From Micractinium sp. NFX-FRZ (lineage: Eukaryota > Chlorophyta > Trebouxiophyceae > Chlorellales > Chlorellaceae), in contig JAPTJF010000071.1 of NCBI GenBank assembly GCA_029339195.1, positions 62,001 to 126,000 on the forward strand: DNA of 64,000 bases, read 5' to 3'. The notes beneath the pieces are model-generated. The model was not told the DNA's origin. It did no database searches and saw nothing but the letters and a program-made list of their open reading frames with translations. The stretch's first letter is position 1; every line of letters begins with the position of its first letter. A program made the translations under genes and the position numbers. This document shows positions 55,624 through 64,000 of the stretch, in pieces.

Positions 55624-57388
55624 CAGCACAATGCCCTATAATGCTGCCTCCCGTGCCGGTTGCCAACTTCAAAACCTGGCAGGGGCACGCCCGTTTTTTC
55701 CGCTATTCATCCGCCCTGCCCAGCACTTGACATTTCCCGCACAGCAGGCAGCGCAGCACCGACCCCACTTGACGACGCCCATCTCCCACTACTGCTTATT
55801 TAGGTACACGGTGTGAGCTTGCTGGCACCAGGCATGCGCCCTTTTTGTGTGGCGCCTGCAGCGCACACACACGTGTGCACCCGCCCGCCGCGGCGAGCCC
55901 ACAATCCCTCGCCTGCCCCCTTCCGGTGCCCCCCGCTCGCCTGTTTGGCGCATTTTTCGCTCACTTGCGTGAGCATTTTGTGACACCTCCAGTGGACCCC
56001 AGATGGCTACCTGTGCTGCGGCTGCCTGGGGCCTGCCAGAGGCTGCGATCCAGGGCCCAGAGATCCAGAGATCCAGAGATCCAGAGATTGCGTGGGTGTC
56101 ATGCACCCAGAGATTGCGTGTATGTCGTGCTGCAGCATGGGTCGTTGTGTGTCAAGCCGTGCGTCAAGCCCGAGGCGATCGACACCTCTGCCGGCACCTC
56201 TGGAGCAGGTGGGGATGGATGCCCTTGGTGCACAGCGGCGCCAGCCAGCCCAGTAGCTCAGGCAGGCGCCCGTGTGCGGCGACCTGTCGCCTCCTTCTGT
56301 CGACCTGGGCAGCACCCAAAAAGCGCCCCGCTTCAAGGGACACAGCTTGCTTGCTGGGATGTTGGCATCAGTGATGCTCCGACTTGGTGCAGCCTACTGC
56401 AACAGGCATCAGGCTGGTGGCAGTGTCTGAAGGTGGACTGAGCCCTGGCAGGCCTCCAGTGTAAGCCTTGTGCAGGTACCTCCCGGACAAAAGCACCCAG
56501 CTGCGCCCAGGCCGCGTGGCAAGCCCCGCCGGCCCAAAGTTGCAGGATGCAAGGCCACTAATTGGCGGCAGCGGCGACCTGGCAGGCGGCGGCAGCGGTG
56601 GTTGTGTGGTGGTTGGGCCAAGATCCTGCACCCCTCCGGCTGCCACCGCCCTTCGCAACGATTCAAATTGGTGTTCAAGCTTCTGAGCCCCCGCTTCGCT
56701 GCGAATACTGCGACTTGGCTGTAGTGGCAGCAAGGGCTTGCTGCCGTCCAACTCGTCCAATGGGCGCGCACTGCGGCCCACCGGCCCCCTGTCTGCCCTC
56801 TCCGGTAACCATCAGCTCAGCTGCAGCCAGGGACAACCTCTGTGCATAACCCCATAGGCGTGGGTGGATGAGCGGGGTGGGGGTGAAAAGGCCTCCACTC
56901 CGCCAGGGCGACGGAGGCGGCAGTTGGCGGCAGTTGGCGGCGCCGCCAGGCCGGGCCGTCCCAGGCTGCCCCGGCCACGCTCGGAGCTTTCGCAGTCTGT
57001 GCAGAGGCTCTGCATGCCCGCAACACTTCGAATACTGCGTCCCCGACTGTAGTGGCAGCAAGGGCTAGCTGGTGGCCACCCGCCCTCCGCTCACAAGGCT
57101 CCCACTGCAGCCACCCCGTCTGTCTGCTATCGATGTGCGAAGCAGTCAAACCCGATGCCTGACAAGGTCCGGCGCCATCCGGGCAGGCCGGCGGCTTGCG
57201 GCTGTCTGACGGGCGCAGCTGCACTACAAACTCTGGTCGGGCGGCCAGATTTGGATGGCACATAAGGCCGTCCTCCTGCTCCAGTCCCATCCATTCGCTA
57301 CCGTGCTCGCCTCCGCTCTCCAATCGGCGCCCGCCCCCTCGACACCCTTGCTGCCCCAGCCCACCCCCTGCCGCCGTCCACCATCATC
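55624..57388. other. Gene-poor region with degenerate duplications
   Basis: No phase-consistent exon set was found in 1.76 kb. It holds an atccagag tandem (56060-56090) followed by a repeated cccagagattgcgtg element (56086 and 56107). A block related to cgaatactgcg...ctgtagtggcagcaaggg occurs at about 56702-56740 and 57030-57065, 328 bp apart. It may be UTR, decayed gene copies or an unrecognised noncoding gene. Confidence 0.5.
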
Positions 57389-58512
57389 ATGACTGCCCGC
57401 CGCTCCTCCCTGGCCCTGCTGCTGCTGGGCCTGGCCGCCCTGGCAGTGTGCGCCGAGGCCACCAAGAAGGGCGACGGCACCGCCTACTCTGGTGGGTGCA
57501 GCACGCCCGCATCAGCACCGCCTGCCCGCGCCATCCCAAGATGGTAGCGCACGCGTGCGACACACTGCCCCGGCTGGGTTCAGCCTGAGCCATCATGCTG
57601 CCCCCACACTGTTTGGCAACTCATTACGCCAGCAAGGCGGGCAACGCTGTGCCACTCACTCAGCCCCTAGTCAACACCCCACCGCCACCCGACTAGCAAA
57701 TGACCCACCGCCCACCCTCCTCCCACTCGCCCCCCTGCAGGCAAGAACCAGAAGAATAAGACTGGCTTCAACTCCTGCCAGTTCGGCAAGCTGGACAGCA
57801 CGTGGGAGAAGATGTATGCAGCGCTGCCCAGCCAGGTGTTTGACTATGAGGCCGACTGCGGCACGTGCATCCGCGTGCGTGGCACCGAGAAGGACGCGCC
57901 CGGCGACTGGGTCACGGTGAGCGCACACCCCTGAACGCCTGTGGGGCAGGCTGGCATAGGCGGCAACGGCGCTGCTGCTTGGCTTGGTGACTGGCCATCT
58001 CCGACCCGCACACTGTCCCCTGCTCACCAGCCTGCCCCGCTTGCCTCCCCCACGCTTCAGGTCATGATTCTCGATGAATGTGCCTCGTGCAAGGGCGACG
58101 GTGACGTCGACTTCTCAATCGACGCCCTGAAGGCAATCACTGGTGAGCCTCAGCCGCCGGGGGGCAGCATCAAGTGAAGGCAACAGCTTTGCGGGGTAAC
58201 TTCAGCTGCAGGCAGCAGCTGTGGGGGGCAATGGCAAATTGCAGGCAGCAGCTGGCAGGAGCAGCAGCACGTGCCAGTTGCACGCGCTGCCCGCTTGTGC
58301 GCGTGTCGCTGCCCCCCGCCCTCACCCCCGGTGCTGCCTGCTGACGTCACACCCTGCCCTCCCTCCCCACCTTCTCATACCCCTGTGCAGGCTACTCTTG
58401 GGACCGCAAGAGCATTGAGTGGGAGCCCGTGGACTGTGCTGAGGACACCAAGAAGGCGCTTGCCACCTGGGGCAAGAAGGACCGCCGCCTGCTCTCCCAC
58501 GCCCGTGCGTGA
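57389..58512 (+). CDS. Small secreted double-psi beta-barrel (expansin/EG45-like) protein
   Basis: Four exons join in phase (160 aa): 57389-57491, 57741-57916, 58061-58142, 58391-58512 (TGA). A clear signal peptide (MTARRSSLALLLLGLAAL, cleavage near CAEA) is followed by one double-psi barrel: GDGTAYSGKNQKNKTGFNSC, DCGTCIRVRGTE, VMILDECASCKGDGDVDFS and IDALKAITGYSW. Five or six cysteines and the D-x-D-F/L-S motif with the catalytic-type Asp are as in expansin domain 1 and EG45-like/PNP proteins. There is no second (pollen-allergen) domain, so it is a single-domain relative. A wall or extracellular matrix role is inferred. Donors are gtgggt, gtgagc and gtgagc. Confidence 0.85.
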
Positions 58513-60049
58513 GCCCTTGTCGGCAGCAGCAGCGTCCTGCACGCGCGCCCCCCTTGCCCCCCTGTTATGCTAGCCACGCTTTAGGTCGCTCACTCCTCAA
58601 ATAGAACAGTGAAGACAGACAACCGCATGACGCCACCTCCCCCCGCCCTGCCCCCTTTTATGTGCCGCCCCCTTGCCCTGGCCTGCCAGCCAGCCCCGCA
58701 GGGCACTCCGCCCCCGGTTTTCTTTCATTGGGGCCCGCTCTCCGCAAACCCCCATTGGGCCCTCCTCCGCTCCGCACTGCCAAAGCCTATTCCCCTATTC
58801 CCCTATTCCTGCCATCCCTTGCTCCCGTCACATCCCCTGCCCTCGCTTTCTTAGACCCACGGCCCCGTCCCTCCATGAACACACGCGGCGATGCGAGCAC
58901 GCCCTAGGCACGCCCTTGCTCCCAGCTGCCTGCATGCTCACATCGCCCCTCCCTCGACATGCTGTGCACATAAGTTTACATAAGTTTACCACTCTGTACC
59001 CCAAACCACAAGGCCCTCCCACCCACCAACATTTTGTGCCTGTGCTGCCTTCTTCGACGCTGTCCCCCATTCATCCCCCATTGATCCGCACGTCTGCACA
59101 TGTGCATGCGTCCCTCCTATCAATGTTGCCTCCTCACAGGCCCTGCCACGCCTGTGCACACAGCTGTCAACCACAAGCAGCTGCCATGTCACATAACACA
59201 AGGAAACAGACAATCAGCGTCAACGCCAGCTGGGTCAAGTCATAGCTGCTTTTGGGTGTTGGGTGTTTGGCAGCAGCACATTTAGCTGCCTGCCTGCCCC
59301 TTGGTGCCGCAGCCCATGGAGGCACCCTAGTGCCTCGGGTCACCCCGTGCGGTACGTACTGGCTGAGTATGCTGCTCTACCAACAGCAGCAGCAGCGGTG
59401 ATGGCTCCAGCTTGCTGCTCCGCCTTGGCTGCGCCCTGATGCGCCGTCACTTGTGACCTCTCGCTTGGGCCTTCTCCTGGCTTTACCCCCTGACCTTTAA
59501 CTGATGGAGTGAACTGTTACGACTTATTTGCCTGCCTAGCACCCCTGGGGTGCAACAGGTGTGGGAGCATTGAACAAGCTCTGCCGGTGCTTGGGGCACG
59601 CAAGGGCGCAGTGTGGTTTGCCGTGTGAGAATGCGACTGGGATGGGTGCAAGTGCGCACGTGAAAGGAGCGCGTGAAGGGACGGCAGCGAAGAGATAGAA
59701 AGAGAGAAGGGCAGGTGCTACAAATGCTGGGCAGTGCGGTGCAAGAGAAGAGGGGTGGGCATTGGCATGGGGCAAGCGGAGCAAGGCTTGAGTTACCAGA
59801 GGGCCTTGACAGAGGGTATACAGAGGCGGCTATGCGTGCGCAGCGCACGAGTGCTGTGTGCATCTGCTGGCAGCCTGGCTGGCAGCGGCTAAGAACACAA
59901 CAGTTGCGGGCAACAGCGGCAGCGACATGCACGCCTGCCCCAGCGGGGAGCAACGAACACGGACAGAAAAGGGGCTTATTTGTTGCGGTTGGCAGACGAA
60001 CGGTTGCCGGACCGAAGACAGACAAAGGCGGCGCAGGGCTGAGGGGGTG
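58513..60049. other. Convergent 3' region
   Basis: About 1.5 kb between convergent stops. It holds short direct repeats only: ttcccctattcccctattcc near 58787 and cataagtttacataagttta near 58969. No TGTAA was seen on either strand and no coding exon was found. Confidence 0.45.
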
Positions 60050-63000
60050 CTAGGTGGGAGGAGGCGGCCGCCTGGCTGGCGAGCGCTTGGGCGGCGGCTG
60101 CGGAGCCGGCGGGCGCGGCGGCGCCGGGCGCGGCGGTGGAGGGGCTGCGGGCGAGGGCCGCTGGAATGCCACGCTGCTGACCGTTGCGCCCGCGCCGTAC
60201 TCATCCACCAGCCAACCGGGGCCACCCGCCGTTAGCCTTAGGTACAGCTTCTTCTGTGCCTGCACGTCTTCCTGCCCAAACTGCACCTCTGTGTCCACCA
60301 GGATGTCCGCCACGTCAGCACCTTGCGCCAGGTGGCGCCTGAGCTGGCGCCGGCGACTGCCAGCTGGCGTGACCGACAGCACGCGCACGAAGAAGGGTGC
60401 CTCTACGTCTCCCACCTGCACTTGCTCGGCCACCAGCGCCTGGTACCTGGAGGTCACAAACAGGTCTGCTGCCAGTGGAAGCCTTGCCAGGAAGCGCACC
60501 GCCGTCTGGCCGGGGCCGGCGGCTGGGGCAGGCGGCCTGCGGGCGGCACAGGGGGTGGGGCGGGGGGCGGGGGAGGCGTGAGGTGGGGGAGGACCAGGGG
60601 CTGCCTACTGATACTAGCTCATTCATAAAGTGTCCACAAAGGGCGCCAGCGGTACTTGTTCGTGCAGTGCTGCATGTGTTGCAATGATAAGGTTGAAGGA
60701 GCGCTGTGCTGGAAGGAAGGGGCAAAGGGAGGGAGGTAGGGGTGTGCCAGGCAACAAGGGGTGAAGCAGCAGGGACTTACGGTGGTGAGGGAGGCCTGGG
60801 CCTGGGCGGTGGCGGCCTTGGGCGGGGCGGCGGAGGCGGCGGGGGGCTGGGCGGCAATGGCGGGGGCGGGGGTGGGCGTGGGGGAGGAGGAGACGGTGGG
60901 GTAGGGCTTGGGGGAGGAGGCGACGGTGGGGATGGGCGTGGGGGAGGGGGAGATGGTGGGGAAGGGCTTGGGGGTGGAGGTGACGGTGGGGGTGGGCTTG
61001 GGGGAGGGGGCGAGGGGTTGGGGGGTGGAGGGGGAGACGGAGAGGGTGGGCGAGGCGGCGGGGGAGATGGAGGGCGGGGGGGTGGAGGGCGGGGGCGAGG
61101 GGGAGATGGCAGGGGCGGGCGCGGCGGGCGGGGCCTGGGTTTGGGGGGTGGGGGCATGGGGGAGCGCCGGGGAGGAGAGCGGGAGGGCCTGGGCCTAGGA
61201 GGTGGGGGTGATGGGCGCAGGGGAGGACGCGGCGAGGGTGGAGGTTGGGGAGGTGAAGGGCTGGGCGGGGGAGGTGGGGGTGAAGGCTTTGGCGGGGGTG
61301 AGGGGTGGGGGGAAGGGGGCGGCGGCGAGGGCCTGGGGGGTGGAGGCGAGGGTTTGGGGGGTGGCGGGGATGGTCTGGGTGGGGGTGGTGGGGACGGTCT
61401 GGGAGGTGTCGGGGGCGGTGACGGCCTGGGAGGTGGGGGTGGTGGAGGCGACAAGGGAGGTGGGGATGGCGGGGATGGGGAGGGAGGACGAGGCGGTGAG
61501 GGGCTGGGCGGTGGCGATGGGCTGGGCGGCGGTGGCAGGCTGGGCGGCTTGGGGGAGGGAGGAGGGGGTTGCGGTGTAGGGTTGGGTGGCGGCGGCGGGC
61601 TGGGCGGCTTGGGGGAGGGAGGAAGGGGAGGCAGTGAAGGGCTGGGCGGCTTGGGGGAGGGAGGAGATGGTGGCGGTGAAGGGCTGGGCGGCTTGGGGGA
61701 GGGAGGAGAGGGTGGCGGTGACGGGCCGGGCGGCGGTGGCAGGCTGGGCGGCTTGGGGGAGGGGGGAGGGGGTGGCGGCGATGGGCTGGGCGGCGGTGGC
61801 AGGCTGGGCGGCTTGGGGGAGGGAGGAGGGGGAGGCGGCGACGGGCCGGGCGGCGGTGGCAGGCTGGGCGGCTTGGGGGAGGGGGGAGGGGGTGGCGGCG
61901 GTGGGCTGGGCGGCTTGGGGGAGGGAGGAGGGGGTGGCGGTGGGCTGGGCGGAGGCGGCGGGCTGGGTGAGGGAGGAGGGGGAGGCGGCCTGGGGCTGGG
62001 AGGTTTAGGGGAGGGGCTGGGCGGCGGCGGAGCCGGGCTGGGTGGTGGTGGAGCGGGGCTGGGCGGTGGTGGCCTCGGGCTGGGCGGCGGGGGCCTTGGG
62101 CTGGGCGGTGGAGGCCTTGGGCTGGGCGGTGGGGGCGGGGGGCTGGGCAGCACAGGCGACGCTTCCGTGGGCGGAGCAGGCATCTTTTGTGCGGAGCAGG
62201 CGCTGCTTTGAGGGAACTGGCTCTCCACTACGCCGGATGAGTCAACCCACAAGCAGCTGCCTCTCTTGACTCCAATAGTCTGGTACCTGCGGGACCGGCG
62301 GGGGAGGAGGCAGAAGTGCGGTGAAATCGAGCTGGTCTGCCGGCGTGTGGAGGAGTCAGCTGCCAGGCATGCGGCAGCCCTGGTGGCAGCAGGCCTGTCT
62401 ACGCCGGAACACCTAACACAGTGTTTCTGCCGGCGGTACTGCGCTCCCCCCCCCCCCCTACTCACGGAAAGCTGACGGCAAAGTTGCACCAGGCCGTGAT
62501 TTCGCAGCTGCAGGCGGTGCAAGAAGGGGGGGCAGCAGGTGCTCAGCAGGCTGGGCTCGGGGGTATAGAAACGAGCTACGAAAATGCCGCCTGGCTGGTG
62601 CCCCCGGCTGGCCCCGTCCTGCTGACATCACCTCCCGTCCTTCCCTCCCTTTGGGGACCGTGGGGCCTGGCTGGCGCCCTTGCTACACCCCTGCTACCCC
62701 CCTGGCCTGCCGCCCCACCTCGCCAGGCAGTCCTCGGCGCTGGCGTTGAACAGGCTCCATTGCGACCACAGCAGGGAGTCGGCGCTGAACTCGAACTTCA
62801 CGTCCTCAGTCTCTCCCCAGGAGTCTGCAGTGGAGGGTGCGGGGGAGGTAAGAGGTGGGGGAGGTAAAGGTGGGGAGGTAGAGGTGGGGGAGGCAGAGGT
62901 GGGGCAGGCAGAGGTGAGGGAGGTAGAGGTGGGGCAGGCAGTGAGGGGGTGAGGCGTCGGCACTGCTTGCTTGAATCAAGCTGCAGGCCCTCAGCTTGCA

Positions 63001-63932
63001 GCAGTGAAGAGGGGAGGACTCGCCACTGTGTTTGGATTAAGAGGCGGGGGGGAGTAATTGAGGAAATCTACCAGCAAAGGAATGGCTCATCTTCAGCCTT
63101 GGCCACAAGGGTCTCTGGCAAGGCGGGAGGAGGGGCCCCGGAGGCAGGGCTGGGAACATGTGCGACGGGCGGCGCGACAGCGGCGGTCTCTGGGGCAAGC
63201 AGCAGCAAGGCCACAAGGTGCACTGTGTTTTGGCAGGTAGCGGGGGGGATGGCAGAGAGGAGGTGCAAGCTGATACGGCACTCACACACGCGTGCTGTGG
63301 CGACGGCGGGCAGAGGCTCTCCTTGCAGCGCTGCCAGCGCTCGTGCCACGTTCAGCTGCCCCCCGGTGGACACCTTGCCCGCCAGCTGGGCAACAGGGTC
63401 CACAGAACCGAGCAGCGCCGTCCTGCAGGTCGGCGAGTACGCAGGCAGGCAGCACGCTTCAAAACTATGCTGGCACAAAAGTGATGCGCCCAGGCTGGCA
63501 GGCAGGCAGGCAGCGAGCGGGCAGCAAGCAACGTGTGTCACAAAACTGCCTGTGATGCAGCAGACTTCCCCGTCGAGCAGGGGGGTGGTGCTGGGGCTTT
63601 GCAGACAGCTGTGCGCGCAAACAGGCAGGCAGGCAGGCAGGCAGGGCAGCCCACCAAGCGGGCCCTACCCCAGCCCTCGACCACCCCCCTTCCCCACATC
63701 TGCCCGCCTCACCTGACTTCAGCCGCCGTGGCGCCGGGTTTGGCTGCAAACAGCAGGGCTGCCGCGCCGCTCACGACCGCGCATGCCTGGGAGGTTCCGC
63801 TAGCCCATGCATAGTCGGAATCCCCGGTGGCAGCAGGGCCCCGGATGCTGACCCCGGGCGCTGCCAGGTGGACAGAAATGGCTCCCAGGTTGGAGAACGG
63901 GGCCAGCTCTCCTGAGGGCCGAGCCGCTGCCA
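60050..63932 (-). CDS. Subtilisin-like serine protease (S8) with long proline-rich linker, 5' end outside window
   Basis: Six exons on the minus strand join in phase: 63932-63713, 63422-63286, 62824-62719, 62507-62466, 62286-60781, 60536-60050. The first visible exon holds the end of the catalytic domain: FSNLGAISVHLAAPGVSI, then WASGTSQACAVVSGAAAL with the nucleophile Ser in SGTSQA. STGGQLNVARAL closes the S8 fold. The catalytic Asp and His should lie to the right of the window. A Cys-containing segment (CEITAWCNFAVSFP, GVKRGSCLWVDSSG) is followed by about 450 residues of SPPPP/PSPRPP repeats, typical of hydroxyproline-rich algal wall proteins. A C-terminal globular part ends in another proline-rich tail. 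Secretion is expected. Similar proteases digest mother or sporangial walls in green algae; that role is only an inference. The join 63286/62824 is the least certain. Confidence 0.82.
60781..62180 (-). repeat. Proline-rich (SPPPP/SPKPPS) coding repeat array
   Basis: About 1.4 kb of the protease exon is a degenerate coding repeat. Within 61540-61930 a higher-order unit reading PSPKPPSLPPPP recurs about eight times at 60-75 bp intervals. The opposite strand is an open Gly-rich frame by composition only. Confidence 0.9.
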
Positions 63933-64000
63933 CTGCAAAAAGTAGAGTGGCCGTAGGCAGGCAGGCAGGTGGTGGGCAATGGGCAGGGGGCAGGGGCAGG

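Noticed and set aside
60706..62211. Long Gly-rich open frame on the plus strand opposite the proline-rich exon
   Set aside because: It is the complement of SPPPP codons (GGN frames). The minus-strand frame joins in phase with protease exons on both sides and has Cys/Trp-containing ends.

Overview
The window looks like nuclear DNA of a GC-rich green alga, most likely Trebouxiophyceae and Chlorella-like. It is very GC-rich, its genes carry many introns of roughly 100-400 bases, some genes end in the green-algal polyadenylation motif TGTAA, and the families are plant or algal: plant-type cyanase, a VAL-type B3 factor, a plant-type SLC35A transporter and a hydroxyproline-rich secreted protease. 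Naming the lineage is inference. No rRNA, tRNA, CRISPR array, insertion sequence or prokaryotic operon was seen.

Thirteen protein genes can be modelled. Almost every exon join was checked by hand for reading phase. In order: (1) the 3' part of a Met/Gln-rich protein, + strand, 87-1511; (2) cyanase, -, 3529-5911; (3) a 26-exon USP48/UBP26-type ubiquitin hydrolase, +, 6255-19234; (4) a small unknown protein, +, about 20041-21159; (5) a nuclear GNAT acetyltransferase, -, 22717-26986; (6) a bacterial-type poly(A) polymerase/tRNA nucleotidyltransferase, +, 27108-32501; (7) a small membrane protein, +, 33453-34748; (8) an SR/RGG protein with two hnRNP-Q-type acidic domains, -, 35186-38934; (9) a CCDC151/ODA10-like coiled-coil protein of the outer dynein arm system, +, 39265-44274; (10) a B3-domain transcription factor, -, 44948-50185; (11) an SLC35A nucleotide-sugar transporter, +, about 50582-55623; (12) a small secreted expansin-like protein, +, 57389-58512; (13) the C-terminal part of a subtilisin-like protease with a long proline-rich linker, -, 60050 to beyond the right edge.

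Minus-strand genes 2, 5, 8 and 10 each lie head to head with the next plus-strand gene, sharing intergenic gaps of 121 to about 400 bp; gene 13 runs off the window. The upstream plus gene always meets the minus gene tail to tail. The proteins span RNA and chromatin work (USP48-like, GNAT, PAP, SR/RGG, B3), secretory functions (transporter, expansin-like, protease), cyanate detoxification and cilia. They share no pathway.

The most unusual signal is in the introns. At least a dozen splice boundaries in five genes have one or two diverged extra copies of the exon edge, with its acceptor or donor, tandemly placed 63-214 bp away. One is a perfect 63-bp duplication. Some copies stay in frame and could add peptide segments; others carry stops. 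The window is also rich in GC-AG introns (five, each required by reading frame) and in GTG-type donors.
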